Assembly: GCF_051251565.1 (NCBI RefSeq)
Contig: NZ_JBPOFB010000001.1
Location: 1-64,000 of the forward strand
Direction: 5' to 3'
Length of the DNA stretch: 64,000 nt
From: Marivita sp051251565
Lineage (GTDB): Bacteria; Pseudomonadota; Alphaproteobacteria; Rhodobacterales; Rhodobacteraceae
Shown: piece by piece, positions 41,706-51,606 of the stretch
Position numbering within the stretch: position 1 is the stretch's first letter
How the letters are laid out: each line of letters begins with the position of its first letter
Position numbers and translations under genes: made by a program
Notes under the pieces: generated by a model
Databases searched by the model: none
Seen by the model: only the letters and a program-made list of their open reading frames with translations
What the model was told of the DNA's origin: nothing

Positions 41706-43595
41706 TTATGCGATATCCGCAAACGGGTTGGCGATTCCGCCGACTACGGGCAAAAGCAGATCGGTCGACCCGCTTTGGGCCTCTGCGAACGCTGCATCGG
41801 CCAAAGCCTGCGCGGTAGACAGGCTCCCCACGGTGCCGTTGAACGCATCCATCACGGCATTGGCTGCCTCCAGGTCGCTTTGCCCCTGAATAACCGCGAA
41901 GTAGAGCCCGATATCGGTCTTGTTCTCGATATAGGCCACATCGGCGAGCGACCCGGTCGTCGCGCGCGCACCGGCCAGCAGATCAAGGATGAACCCGCTT
42001 TCCGTAGATCCACCATCGGCAAGCTGCGTTGTCCAGAATCGGAAACCATCCAGATCGGGATCACGGCCCAGAACGTTGTTGTAAACGGCGGTGACAAAAT
42101 CCCCGTCGCTCATATCAGCGTAAAGCGCAGTTGTTTCGGGCTGAGTGAAGAACAGGTCGGCGATGTCTTCAAAACTGAAGTTATTTTTCTGAAACGCAGT
42201 CGCCCAGAACGACAGGCCAAGGGCATCAGCAGCCCGATCAAAATAGGCAATGTAAAGCTCTGTCAGCGTGGTGAGGTTTGCGGCGGAAATCAGACCGATC
42301 CCGTCATGTTTGCCAAGCTCGAGCTGCACGCCACCTGCGGTTTCGAGGATATCAACTTCGAAAAGGGCGGTGCTTGCGTCAGGGTTCCTGCGGTCAATTA
42401 CAGTGCTGATGTCATTCTGGAAGGTGATCGTTGTGTTGCCTTGAGACAGGGTATCAAAGCGGACGGTGTCAACGCCGTCGCCGCCATCGACACTGTCTTG
42501 TCCGGATTGCCCGGCGATAAACAAATCATCACCACCAAAGAGCCGAACAAGCTGATCCTCGGCGCCGTCAGTGATGCGGTCGTCAAGATTTGTACCGATG
42601 ACGATCAACCGATCCGGAGTTCCCGTGATTTCGACCGTCTCGGCAAAACCGAACCCGTCATCTGCGATCAAGCCGGTGCCAATGTTGAAATCAAGCCCGG
42701 CAGTTGCGTTGGAAAACAGGAAATCCAGGATCGGGATCGCCCCGTCTGCCGCGATGCTGTAACTGTCCGCGCCCCCACCGCCAAGTACGGCAACCACCTG
42801 TTCGGGCTCAAGCTGGATAGAATAGGTGTCTGCGCCAACGGTCCCTTCAAGGCCGAGATAGAAATCAAGGGCGTCGTTCACGTTCTCAAGTTGGTCGACA
42901 AAGCCTGGCCCCGTCACCGTGGCGCTGTTGGTGGTTCCGTTGATGTCAAACGTGACAGGCGCGCTGATCCTATCGTAATCCAGCGTGAACCCGGATACGT
43001 TTGTGCCGTCGGGGACATCAAAGACAATGCGGTCATTGCCGTCGCTGGCGATGATGCGGTCCCCGTTCCGGGTGTTGAGGCCTGTGTTTATGATATCATC
43101 CCCAGACGTCCCTTCGACGGCATCGTCGAATGCAGAGCCGATGAAAGTGATCGGCTGGGTCAAGTCAGGCAAGAACGGCTGCCAGCTGAGCGCCTGATTG
43201 TATGGCCCAAGCGCTGCGCTGGCATCGATTGTTATGGGGCCCGCGCTGCTGAACAGGGCAGACAGAGCAGAATAGTCCGATGTGTTCGCTGCTGTGAAAA
43301 GTGCGGTTTGGAAGGACACGGCATCCCAGTCGATCCCGGTTATCGTCGCCTGACGCACACCGACGCCGCCAAATTCAACCGAAGTGATCCGACCATCTGT
43401 GAAAACACCGAAATCATTGGCTGCAAAATCGGTGCCCCGGAACGTGACCGTCACGTTCGAGGTCACAAAGACCGTATGCTCCAAAACAATTTCGGTTGGC
43501 GCGACGGATCTGACAGCGACGCTCAGGACGCCTTGGGTGTCGAAAAACGATTGTTCGAGGAAAAACGTATTGTTGCCTGTATAGCTAAATTGCAA
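41706..43595 (-). CDS. RTX-like calcium-binding protein with DUF4214, probably type I secreted
   Basis: The 629-aa acidic protein lacks an N-terminal signal peptide. Its middle has RTX-like Gly/Asp motifs (FGGDDLFIAGQSGQDSVDGGDGVDTV; GTSGDDIIN) that bind calcium, followed by DUF4214 (about 445-560): ELYIAYFDRAADALGLSFWATAF and VYNNVLGRDPDLDGFRFWTTQL. A hydrophobic-acidic C-terminus (LLLPVVGGIANPFADIA) fits a type I secretion signal. The start is a TTG with perfect AGGAGG five bases upstream. It begins 32 bp after glnD. No type I exporter genes are nearby. A surface or extracellular role is inferred. Confidence 0.85.
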   Translation of the reverse strand: MQFSYTGNNTFFLEQSFFDTQGVLSVAVRSVAPTEIVLEHTVFVTSNVTVTFRGTDFAANDFGVFTDGRITSVEFGGVGVRQATITGIDWDAVSFQTALFTAANTSDYSALSALFSSAGPITIDASAALGPYNQALSWQPFLPDLTQPITFIGSAFDDAVEGTSGDDIINTGLNTRNGDRIIASDGNDRIVFDVPDGTNVSGFTLDYDRISAPVTFDINGTTNSATVTGPGFVDQLENVNDALDFYLGLEGTVGADTYSIQLEPEQVVAVLGGGGADSYSIAADGAIPILDFLFSNATAGLDFNIGTGLIADDGFGFAETVEITGTPDRLIVIGTNLDDRITDGAEDQLVRLFGGDDLFIAGQSGQDSVDGGDGVDTVRFDTLSQGNTTITFQNDISTVIDRRNPDASTALFEVDILETAGGVQLELGKHDGIGLISAANLTTLTELYIAYFDRAADALGLSFWATAFQKNNFSFEDIADLFFTQPETTALYADMSDGDFVTAVYNNVLGRDPDLDGFRFWTTQLADGGSTESGFILDLLAGARATTGSLADVAYIENKTDIGLYFAVIQGQSDLEAANAVMDAFNGTVGSLSTAQALADAAFAEAQSGSTDLLLPVVGGIANPFADIA

Positions 43596-43627
43596 TTTGG
43601 CCTCCTAATCTTGCTTAATCATATAAG

Positions 43628-46438
43628 TCATTCCTTGGCGCGTGCAGCCCCTTCGGAAATGGCGGTGCGCAGTTTGGTCTCAAGTGCTTTTTGTTTGCTT
43701 TCGGAATGGAATTTGAGGCCAAACATATCTTTTACGTAAAAGGTGTCTACAACCTGTTCCCCGTAGGTCGCGATGACCGCAGAGGCGATGTAGACATTCG
43801 CGTTGGCCAATGTGCGGGTGAGGTCGAACAACAGGCCTGGGCGATCGCGGGTGTCGACCTCAATGATGGTGTAGATTTCTGATCCTTCATTGTCGAAGGT
43901 GATCGAGGTCGGAACCCGGAACGCGCGTTCGCGTTTCTTGATCTTGTCGCGCGGTTTCATTGCGTCGCGCGGCACCACGTCGCCGCGCAGGGTTTTGGTG
44001 ATCATGTCGCGCAGGCGCGGGATACGCACGTCTTCATAGGGCGACCCATCGCCGTCCTGAATCCAGAATGCGGCGGTGGCGAACCCGTCTTTTGACGTGA
44101 ACGTGCGGGCGTCGACCACGTTTGCGCCAACCAGCGCAAGCGCCCCGGCGAGCCGGGAAAAGATGCCGGGGTGATCGGACAGCGCAAAGCAGACACGGGT
44201 CGCGTCACGGTCTTCGTCGGGGTGGATATCAATGCAGATTTCGTTGTCGCCAATATCGCGCAACAATTCCGCGAACACCTTGTGGGCGGTGAGATGCAAG
44301 CCCTGCCAATAGGGCGGATAATGCCGGGAGGTTTCCGCCCGCAAGTCCTTGGCGTCCCAGCCGTCAAGCGCGTCGCGCAGTGCTTTTTTGGCTTCGGTGC
44401 CGCGATTTTCGCGGTTGAGCGCCTCCATCCCGTCCTCAAGCGCGCGGCGGGTTTGACGGTAAAGTGCGCGAATGAGGACCGCTTTCCAGTTGTTCCACGT
44501 GCCCGGTCCGACACCGCGAATGTCGCACACGGTGAGCACGCAAAGCAGGTCAAGTCGTTCTCGGGTCTGCACCGCCTTGGCGAAATCACGCACCGTGCGC
44601 GGATCGGCGATATCGCGCTTTTGGGCCATGTCGGACATCAGCAGGTGATAGCGAACCAGCCATTCGACGGTGGCGCATTCCTGTTTGTTCAGGCCCAGCC
44701 GGGGCGCGACCTTGCGTGCGATCTTAGCGCCAAGCACGGAATGGTCTTCGTTCTGACCCTTGCCGATATCGTGAAGCAGCAAGGCGACATAAAGCACCTT
44801 GCGGTTGACGCCATGCTTGAGGATGGAGCTGGCCACGGGCAGGTCTTCGGCAAGATGGCCGTTTTCGATCTCGGACAGGTGCCAGATGCATTGGATCGTG
44901 TGTTCGTCCACCGTGTAGTGGTGGTACATGTTGAACTGCATCATCGCCACGATTGGCTCAAACTCGGGTATAAAGGCGGCCAGAACACCCAGCTCATTCA
45001 TGCGGCGCAGGGCGCGTTCTGGGTTGCCATGCTTGAGCATGAGGTCAAGGAAAATGCGTTGCGCTTCTTTGTCGTTGCGCATGTCACGGTCGATCAGGTG
45101 CAGGTTTGCGCTGATCAGGCGCATGGCGTCAGCATGTATCAAGAGGCCGGTGCGCAGGGCTTCTTCGAAGATGCGCAAAAGGTTCATCTTGTCAGCGAGG
45201 AACGCGGCATCGTCGGTGATGGCCAGGCGGTTGTTCACCACCTCGTAGCCGTCCTTCATCTTGGGGGCGCGTTTCAGCAACCGCATCAGAAGCGGCGGTT
45301 CTTTTTGCTGGGACGCTTCGAGCGACGTCAGGAAGATGCGTGTCAGGTCGCCGACGGAGGTGGCATAGCGGAAGAAATCCTGCATAAACACTTCGACCGC
45401 GCGGCGTCCTGCCCGATCTGTATACCCCATGCGTTCAGCCACTTCGACTTGCATATCGAATGTCAGTTGCTCGGTGGCGCGCCCAGCGGCAAGGTGCAAA
45501 TGGCATCGCACGGCCCAGAGAAAATTCTCGGCTTTGACAAACGTTTCGAATTCTTCGGGGCGGAACACGCCAGCCCGCACCAGTTTGCCAAGATCGTCAG
45601 TGTGGTGGATGTACTTGGCGATCCAGAACAGCGATTGCAGGTCACGAAGGCCGCCTTTGCCCTCTTTGACATTGGGTTCGACCATGTAGCGCTGGCCCTG
45701 CTTGAGGTGCCGTGCATCGCGTTCGGCGAGTTTCGCTTCGACAAATTCGACCTCGGTGCCACGGAACAGGGTAGACCAGAGCTTGCTGTCCAACTCATCT
45801 GCCAGCGTTTCATGGCCGACCAGAAAACGGTGTTCGAGCATGGCCGTGCGGATCGTAAAATCCTCGGCCCCGAGGCGCAGGCAGTCTTTGACGGTGCGTG
45901 ACGAATGACCGACCTTCAGCTTGAGATCCCACAGGATGTAAAGCATGGATTCGATCACACTCTCGGCCCAGGCGGTGATTTTGTAGGGCGTCAGGAATAG
46001 CAGGTCGACATCCGAGAATGGCGCCATTTCACCCCGCCCGTATCCGCCAACAGCAAGCACAGTAAGCCGTTCGCCTTCGGTTGGGTTTGGGTTGCGGTGT
46101 ATCCGCTCGGTGACGATTTTAAACGTGAGCGCAACAAGCTGATCGGTCAGCCAAGTGTAGCCCTTCGTCACAGGAAGCGCGTTGCGTGGATGTGCGTCAA
46201 GCCGGGCGGCAATCGCCGCACGCGCGGTTTTCTGGGCGTCCTTGAGGATGCCTACCACGCTTGCGCGGATGTCACGTTCATCGGTTGTGTCGCCGAAGCT
46301 ATTCCACAGGGTGTCGCGAAGCTTTGCAACGTCAAGCACGTCGTCAAAGCTGTCGGACTCCGCTGCGGCGCCCGACGTCTGATCATGGGTCAAGGACTTA
46401 GAAGCCTGCGCCGCCGAAGCCGGATGGGGCTGGGTCAA
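43628..46438 (-). CDS. glnD: PII uridylyltransferase / uridylyl-removing enzyme
   Basis: GlnD senses glutamine and uridylylates or deuridylylates PII proteins to set nitrogen metabolism. The 936-aa protein has the nucleotidyltransferase motif GGYGRGEMAPFSDVDLLFL (about 131-149), an HD hydrolase domain with LLHDIGKGQNEDHS, and two C-terminal ACT domains (CFALSDHPGIFSRLAGALALVGANVV; VDTRDRPGLLFDLTRTLANANVYIASAV). The start is TTG 46438 with AGGTGA six bases upstream, overlapping lppC by 41 bp; another TTG at 46393 just after the lppC stop is possible. The RTX gene follows. Confidence 0.95.
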   Translation of the reverse strand: MTQPHPASAAQASKSLTHDQTSGAAAESDSFDDVLDVAKLRDTLWNSFGDTTDERDIRASVVGILKDAQKTARAAIAARLDAHPRNALPVTKGYTWLTDQLVALTFKIVTERIHRNPNPTEGERLTVLAVGGYGRGEMAPFSDVDLLFLTPYKITAWAESVIESMLYILWDLKLKVGHSSRTVKDCLRLGAEDFTIRTAMLEHRFLVGHETLADELDSKLWSTLFRGTEVEFVEAKLAERDARHLKQGQRYMVEPNVKEGKGGLRDLQSLFWIAKYIHHTDDLGKLVRAGVFRPEEFETFVKAENFLWAVRCHLHLAAGRATEQLTFDMQVEVAERMGYTDRAGRRAVEVFMQDFFRYATSVGDLTRIFLTSLEASQQKEPPLLMRLLKRAPKMKDGYEVVNNRLAITDDAAFLADKMNLLRIFEEALRTGLLIHADAMRLISANLHLIDRDMRNDKEAQRIFLDLMLKHGNPERALRRMNELGVLAAFIPEFEPIVAMMQFNMYHHYTVDEHTIQCIWHLSEIENGHLAEDLPVASSILKHGVNRKVLYVALLLHDIGKGQNEDHSVLGAKIARKVAPRLGLNKQECATVEWLVRYHLLMSDMAQKRDIADPRTVRDFAKAVQTRERLDLLCVLTVCDIRGVGPGTWNNWKAVLIRALYRQTRRALEDGMEALNRENRGTEAKKALRDALDGWDAKDLRAETSRHYPPYWQGLHLTAHKVFAELLRDIGDNEICIDIHPDEDRDATRVCFALSDHPGIFSRLAGALALVGANVVDARTFTSKDGFATAAFWIQDGDGSPYEDVRIPRLRDMITKTLRGDVVPRDAMKPRDKIKKRERAFRVPTSITFDNEGSEIYTIIEVDTRDRPGLLFDLTRTLANANVYIASAVIATYGEQVVDTFYVKDMFGLKFHSESKQKALETKLRTAISEGAARAKE

Positions 46439-47579
46439 GGATGGTCACCTGATTGTTGCGCACGGTCGCAATGGCAAGACCGCGTTCATTGGTTCCGTCC
46501 GGGCGGATGCGGAAGACCCCGTTGGCCCCCTGAAAGCCCGAGTTTTGTGTGAGTGCGCGTGCGCTGAGCGCGTCAGTTCTGCCCTGGCGGACCAGCGCAC
46601 CAATGGCGGCGATGCCGTCAAAGGCAAGCCCGGCAAGCGGGTGCGGATCTTGTCCGAACTGAGCGCGGTAGCGGCTGTCAAAGGCAGATTTTGACGCGGT
46701 GTCGGGCAGGGTGAAATACCCACCCTGCGCGCCCGGCATGGACAGGATTTGCTGCGGCACATCCCAGCGGGCAAGACCCATATATTGCGTGTTGGACGGG
46801 CTTAGCCCGGCTTCTGGCAAGAGTTGCAGCAAAATGGGCAGGGCCCCTGCGGCGTTTGACGTCAAAAACACCGAATCCGCACCGGTTGATGCGACACTAT
46901 CGCGAATGCGGGGCACCGCCGAGGCGACGCCCTCTTGCGAGAAGGGGAACGCTTCAACCGCAGCCACACGGACGCCGTTCTGCGACGCGGCGGCCTGGAT
47001 CGCGGCCTTGCCAAATTCACCTTCGACGGTCTGTGGATGCACGATCACAACCGAGTTTTTGCCTTGCCGGGACGCGTAGCCCAACAGGCGCTTTGCAGTA
47101 TTGCGGAAGGTGGGGCCAAGAACAAACACGTTGCCACCGGCAATCGACGGGTTGTTCGAAAAGCTGAGTACGTTGATGCCATTGTCAGCCACGGCCACAC
47201 CCGCGGCGTTGGCGGCTTCGCCAAAAAGCGGGCCGAGAATGATCTGGGCTCCTTCGGCGACAGCAGTTTCGGCCTGTACGGCGGCGCGCTGGGCGTTGCC
47301 GCCGGTGTCATACACGCGCAGGTCGATCTGCACCCCGTCAAGCGAGGCCAGTGCAAGGCGTGCGGCGTTTTCAAGGCTGGCAGCTACGGCACCTGCATTG
47401 GCGTCAGTGCGCGGGATCAAAAGAGCCACGGGAACGGGGGCGTTGGTGTTCACACGCGGGCCCGCGTCGCTGCTGGGACTTGCCATCATGGCTGGATCAC
47501 AGGCCGCAAGGCCCATAAATGCGGCCACCGCCACGGCTTTGCGCAACAGCTTGCGGGGGGTGGACAAAACAGCCAACAT
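46398..47579 (-). CDS. LppC/LpoA-like penicillin-binding-protein activator lipoprotein
   Basis: The 393-aa protein has a lipoprotein signal ending in MGLAAC and a periplasmic-binding-protein-like domain: VPVALLIPRTDANAGAVAASLENAARLAL, IILGPLFGEAANAAGVAVADNGINVLSFSNNPSIAGGNVFVLG. This matches the LppC family; LpoA of E. coli activates PBP1A. The alphaproteobacterial form lacks the N-terminal helical domain. It is divergent from rsmI, a conserved arrangement, with rsmI-yraN on the other side. GGGAG precedes the ATG. Confidence 0.88.
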   Translation of the reverse strand: MLAVLSTPRKLLRKAVAVAAFMGLAACDPAMMASPSSDAGPRVNTNAPVPVALLIPRTDANAGAVAASLENAARLALASLDGVQIDLRVYDTGGNAQRAAVQAETAVAEGAQIILGPLFGEAANAAGVAVADNGINVLSFSNNPSIAGGNVFVLGPTFRNTAKRLLGYASRQGKNSVVIVHPQTVEGEFGKAAIQAAASQNGVRVAAVEAFPFSQEGVASAVPRIRDSVASTGADSVFLTSNAAGALPILLQLLPEAGLSPSNTQYMGLARWDVPQQILSMPGAQGGYFTLPDTASKSAFDSRYRAQFGQDPHPLAGLAFDGIAAIGALVRQGRTDALSARALTQNSGFQGANGVFRIRPDGTNERGLAIATVRNNQVTILDPAPSGFGGAGF

Positions 47580-47666
47580 AATACGAACTCCCTGATCGCG
47601 TCACGCCGCGGCGCGCGCCATTTTGATTGGGGGCAATAATAGACAACGCGAAAGGCGGGTCCAGAC

Positions 47667-48524
47667 ATGAATTGGCAGACACGCGATATCGCGCCGGGAT
47701 TGTACCTGGTGGCGACACCGCTGGGCAATGCGCGGGACATCACGCTACGGGCGCTGGACCTGCTAGCGGGTGCAGATGTGCTTGCCGCCGAGGACACACG
47801 GTCTTTGCGGCGGTTGATGGACATTCACGGCGTGCCTTTGCGGGATCGTCCTTTGGTGGCCTATCACGATCACAACGGTGACCGAGCGCGCCCTCGGCTG
47901 ATGGCGGCGCTCGAGGCGGGACACTCGGTGGTCTATGCGTCCGAAGCGGGCACGCCGCTGATCTCGGACCCCGGGTTCGACCTGATGCGCGCGGCGCTTG
48001 AAGCGGGATTGCCCTGCACCACGGCCCCCGGTGCGACGGCAGCTGTGGCCGCATTGACCTTGTCTGGATTGCCCTCCGACCGGTTTTTGTTCGCGGGGTT
48101 TCTGCCCAACAGCTCGGGCAAGCGCAAAACCGCCTTGGCCGAGTTTTTGGCGGTGCCTGCAACGCTGATCTTTTACGAATCGCCCAAACGGCTTGGCGCA
48201 ATGCTGCGCGACGCGGCAGAGGTTCTCGGGGCGGACCGTTCGGCGGTGGTGTGCCGGGAGTTAACCAAGAAGTTCGAAGAGCGTTGTGCGGGCAGTTTGG
48301 CCGATTTATCAAAAAAATATGTGACCGAGACTCCGAAAGGGGAAATCGTTGTCCTGATTGATCGCGGCATCGGTGTGCAAACCGATCAGGCGACACTGGA
48401 CGAAGCGCTGCGCGATGCGTTGGGGCGTCTGTCGGTCAAGGATGCGGCAAGCGAAGTGTCTGGGGTTTTTGGTATTTCGCGGCGGGATGCCTATCAACGG
48501 GCAATGGCGTTAGGCGAAAATTAG
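47667..48524 (+). CDS. rsmI: 16S rRNA (cytidine-1402-2'-O)-methyltransferase
   Basis: RsmI adds the 2'-O-methyl group of m4Cm1402 in 16S rRNA. The 285-aa tetrapyrrole-methylase-fold protein has LYLVATPLGNARDITLRALDLLAGADVLAAEDTR, YHDHN, SEAGTPLISDPGFDLMRAA and the SAM-site PGATAAVAALTLSGLPSDRFLFAGFLP. AAAGGCGGG precedes the ATG. It is divergent from lppC and followed after 38 bp by yraN. Confidence 0.96.
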   Translation: MNWQTRDIAPGLYLVATPLGNARDITLRALDLLAGADVLAAEDTRSLRRLMDIHGVPLRDRPLVAYHDHNGDRARPRLMAALEAGHSVVYASEAGTPLISDPGFDLMRAALEAGLPCTTAPGATAAVAALTLSGLPSDRFLFAGFLPNSSGKRKTALAEFLAVPATLIFYESPKRLGAMLRDAAEVLGADRSAVVCRELTKKFEERCAGSLADLSKKYVTETPKGEIVVLIDRGIGVQTDQATLDEALRDALGRLSVKDAASEVSGVFGISRRDAYQRAMALGEN

Positions 48525-48562
48525 AAGGTTGGGATTTAGGGTGAGGCTGAAAGGGGAAATGG

Positions 48563-48958
48563 ATGCCATTTGATTTTCAGAACGATCTTGGATCGGTCAG
48601 TGAAGCGCGGCGCAGGAATTACCACGCCGGTGTCAGCGCGGAACTGGCGGTGCAACGCCATTATTGCCGCCAGGGTGCGACGCTGCGCGAAACCCGTTGG
48701 CGCGGGCGTTGCGGCGAGATCGATTTGATTCTGTCCGAAGGCGACACGATTGTGTTTGTCGAGGTCAAGAAAAGCCGCACTCATGCTCAGGCCGCACAAC
48801 GGGTCTCGACGCGGCAAATGGCGCGTTTGCTGCTCAGTGCCGAGGATTATCTGGGCAGTTGTCCCAACGGATCGCTGACTGATGCGCGGTTGGACGTGGC
48901 GCTGGTCGATGATCAGGGCCGGATCGACATTATCCCGAATGCAAGCATGGGGGCCTGA
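48563..48958 (+). CDS. UPF0102 / YraN family nuclease-like protein
   Basis: The 131-aa protein belongs to UPF0102, a Holliday-junction-resolvase-like nuclease fold: GVSAELAVQRHYCRQGATLRETRWRGRCGEIDLILSEGDTIVFVEVKKS has the Glu, Asp-Leu-Ile and Glu-Val-Lys catalytic-type residues of the PD-(D/E)XK fold. Cellular role uncertain. It follows rsmI closely, a common neighbour, and GAAAGGGGAAATGG supplies the SD. Confidence 0.9.
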   Translation: MPFDFQNDLGSVSEARRRNYHAGVSAELAVQRHYCRQGATLRETRWRGRCGEIDLILSEGDTIVFVEVKKSRTHAQAAQRVSTRQMARLLLSAEDYLGSCPNGSLTDARLDVALVDDQGRIDIIPNASMGA

Positions 48959-49024
48959 TGCCGCGATCTTGCACGTATCTGTGCCTTGGGCCATTAGAAG
49001 GGCAGAGTTTGCAAAGGGCAGTAC

Positions 49025-49957
49025 ATGAAAATCGCGTTTCAGATGGACCCGATCCAGTCGGTCAACATCAATGCCGACAGCAGTTTCCGTCTTGCCGAAG
49101 AGGCACAGGCGCGCGGGCACGAACTGTTTTTTTACGGCCCTGACAAGCTCGCCTATGACGAGGGGCGTATTCTGGCGATTGGAAACAGCTTTACCGTACA
49201 GCGGGTGCAGGGCGACCACGTGGCGCTTGGCCCGCAAGAGCAGGTTGATCTTGCAGAGTTCGATGTGGTCTGGCTTCGGCAGGATCCGCCGTTTGACATG
49301 CATTACATCACCTCGACGCATCTGCTGGACCGGCTGCGCGGCAAGGCTTTGGTGGTAAATGATCCGTTCTGGGTACGGAATTACCCGGAAAAACTTTTGG
49401 TGTTGGATTTCCCGGATCTCACACCGCCGACGATGATCGCGCGGGATCTGGAAACGATCAAGGCGTTCAAGGCGCGGTATGGCGACGTCATTCTCAAGCC
49501 GCTTTACGGCAATGGCGGCGCGGGGGTGTTCCGTTTGGACGCGAACGATCGCAATCTGACATCGCTGCACGAGCTGTTTACCGGGTTTTCGCGCGAGCCG
49601 TTGATCGTGCAGAAATTCCTGCCGGATGTATCGGCGGGGGACAAGCGGGTGATCCTTGTAGACGGCGCACCGGTTGGTGCGATCAACCGGGTGCCGGCGG
49701 CCGGCGAAACGCGATCGAACATGCATGTGGGCGGACGGCCCGAGAAGATTGGCCTGTCTGAGCGGGATCTGGAGATCTGCGCGCGGATTGGGCCGCTGTT
49801 GAAGGAAAAGGGGCAGGTGTTTGTCGGGATCGACGTGATCGGAGACTACCTGACCGAGATCAACGTGACCTCACCCACCGGCATTCAGGAACTGGAACGG
49901 TTTGACGGGATCAACGTGGCCGAGATGATCTGGCAGGCGATCGAGGCGAAGCTTTAA
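49025..49957 (+). CDS. gshB: Glutathione synthetase
   Basis: GshB joins gamma-glutamylcysteine and glycine with ATP. The 310-aa ATP-grasp protein shows the family N-terminus MKIAFQMDPIQSVNINADSSFRLAEEAQARGHELFFY, RQDPPFDMHYITSTHLLD, KPLYGNGGAGVFRL (nucleotide loop) and IDVIGDYLTEINVTSPTGIQE (metal ligands). Length is normal. Glutathione made here may support the two GST-family proteins in the window. Confidence 0.97.
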   Translation: MKIAFQMDPIQSVNINADSSFRLAEEAQARGHELFFYGPDKLAYDEGRILAIGNSFTVQRVQGDHVALGPQEQVDLAEFDVVWLRQDPPFDMHYITSTHLLDRLRGKALVVNDPFWVRNYPEKLLVLDFPDLTPPTMIARDLETIKAFKARYGDVILKPLYGNGGAGVFRLDANDRNLTSLHELFTGFSREPLIVQKFLPDVSAGDKRVILVDGAPVGAINRVPAAGETRSNMHVGGRPEKIGLSERDLEICARIGPLLKEKGQVFVGIDVIGDYLTEINVTSPTGIQELERFDGINVAEMIWQAIEAKL

Positions 49958-50029
49958 CCCGCATGAGCCCCTCTTGCGGGTGTTGATTTGGCCGTACTTG
50001 CCTGATGGTCCCTCGACATTGGCACTTGG

Positions 50030-51541
50030 TCACTTGCCGCTGTTTGGCAATCGGTAGCTGAGGGCTTCGGCAATATGGTCGCGGGTGATGGCCCCTGTGG
50101 CTTCGAGATCAGCAATGCTTCGGGCGACACGCAGGACACGGTGATAGCCGCGTGCTGAAAGGCCGAAACGGTCTGCGGCGTTGGTCAAGAGCGTGCGTGC
50201 CGCCGGGTCGAGGGTGGTGGCCTGATCCAAAATGTCACCTTCGAGATCTGCGTTTTGGCGCATCGCGGGATGGTGGCGAAAGCGGTCCGACTGGATCTTG
50301 CGCGCGTCAGATACACGCGTGGCGATGTCGCTGCTGCTGGCACCTGAACTGGGCAGGTCGAGATCGCGAAACGCCACAGGCGGGACGTCAACGCGCAGAT
50401 CAAATCTGTCCATCAGCGGGCCCGAGATACGGCCCATGTAATCCTCACCACAATTTGGAGCGCGAGAACAGGCGCGGGCAGGATCGCTGAGATACCCGCA
50501 TTTGCAGGGGTTGGCGGCGGCGACCAACATAAAGCGGCAGGGATATTTGATATGCGCGTTGGCGCGGGCGATCATGACCTCGCCGGTTTCGATCGGTTGG
50601 CGCAGGGTTTCCAGTACGGCGCGGGGGAATTCGGGGAATTCGTCCATAAAGAGCACGCCGTTATGAGCGAGGCTGATCTCGCCCGGCTTGGCGGTGCGAC
50701 CGCCGCCAACAATGGCAGCCATGGAGGCCGTGTGATGCGGTTCCCGAAACGGGCGGTGGCGCGAGATGCCACCGGCGTCGATCAGCCCAGAGAGCGAATG
50801 CACCATCGAGGTTTCCAGCGCCTCGGCTGGTGTCAGGGGGGGCAGGATGCCGGGCAAACGCGCGGCCAGCATGGATTTTCCTGAACCCGGCGTGCCGACC
50901 ATCAGAACGTGATGTCGACCGGTAGCGGCGATTTCGAGCGCGCGTTTGGCCCGTTCCTGGCCTTTGACATCGCGCATATCGCGGCGGTCTACGGCTTGGG
51001 TGACCTCGCCGGGATCGCAAGGTGGCAGAGGGGTGCGGCCTGTCATGTGCTGAATCACATCCATCAGGCCCTTTGCGCCGATGACCTGACACCCGCCGAC
51101 CCATGCAGCTTCGGCCCCCGAAGCGGCGGGGCAGATGAGAGCGCGGTTCTCCGCGGCGGCGGCCATAGCGGCGGGTAGGGCACCGATCACCGGGATCAGG
51201 GCGCCGTCGAGGGACAATTCCCCAAGCGCAACGGTGTCGGCCACCGCATCTTTGGGTAGGATTTCCAGCTCTGCCAGCAGCGCCAAGGCAATGGGCAGAT
51301 CGAAATGTGACCCTTCCTTGGGCAGGTCCGCGGGTGACAGGTTCACCGTGATGCGTTTTGAGGGCAGCGCGATATGGAGGGTCGAGAGCGCGCCACGCAC
51401 CCGGTCGCGGGATTCCGATACCGCCTTGTCGGGCAGGCCGACGACGGAAAACGCGGGCATGCCAGCGGTGATGGCGCATTGGACTTCGACCATGCGGGCA
51501 TCAACGCCTTCGAAAGCGACGGTATAGGCGTGCGCAACCAT
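50030..51541 (-). CDS. YifB/ComM-family Mg-chelatase-like AAA+ ATPase
   Basis: ComM is a hexameric helicase that helps branch migration during natural transformation; YifB homologues are widespread. The 503-aa protein has an N-terminal Lon-like domain (VQCAITAGMPAFSVVGLPDKAVSESRDRVRGAL), a AAA+ core with Walker A VGTPGSGKSMLA, Walker B LFMDEFPEF, the zinc-like cysteine set CKCGYLSDPARACSRAPNC and a C-terminal SARGYHRVLRVARSIADLE. It is convergent with gshB, with 72 bp between. Confidence 0.93.
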   Translation of the reverse strand: MVAHAYTVAFEGVDARMVEVQCAITAGMPAFSVVGLPDKAVSESRDRVRGALSTLHIALPSKRITVNLSPADLPKEGSHFDLPIALALLAELEILPKDAVADTVALGELSLDGALIPVIGALPAAMAAAAENRALICPAASGAEAAWVGGCQVIGAKGLMDVIQHMTGRTPLPPCDPGEVTQAVDRRDMRDVKGQERAKRALEIAATGRHHVLMVGTPGSGKSMLAARLPGILPPLTPAEALETSMVHSLSGLIDAGGISRHRPFREPHHTASMAAIVGGGRTAKPGEISLAHNGVLFMDEFPEFPRAVLETLRQPIETGEVMIARANAHIKYPCRFMLVAAANPCKCGYLSDPARACSRAPNCGEDYMGRISGPLMDRFDLRVDVPPVAFRDLDLPSSGASSSDIATRVSDARKIQSDRFRHHPAMRQNADLEGDILDQATTLDPAARTLLTNAADRFGLSARGYHRVLRVARSIADLEATGAITRDHIAEALSYRLPNSGK

Positions 51542-51606
51542 GTGGTCTTGTCCCCAATTCCTGCAGAGATTGTGCCAATCATGGTTGCGAAATGGTTAAC
51601 GCGGGT

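Noticed and set aside
41667..43739. A 690-codon open frame on the plus strand antisense to the RTX/DUF4214 gene
   Set aside because: It matches no protein family, has no SD and its composition looks like a translation of the complementary strand; the minus frame has clear RTX and DUF4214 motifs and a perfect SD. Long antisense frames are common in GC-rich DNA.
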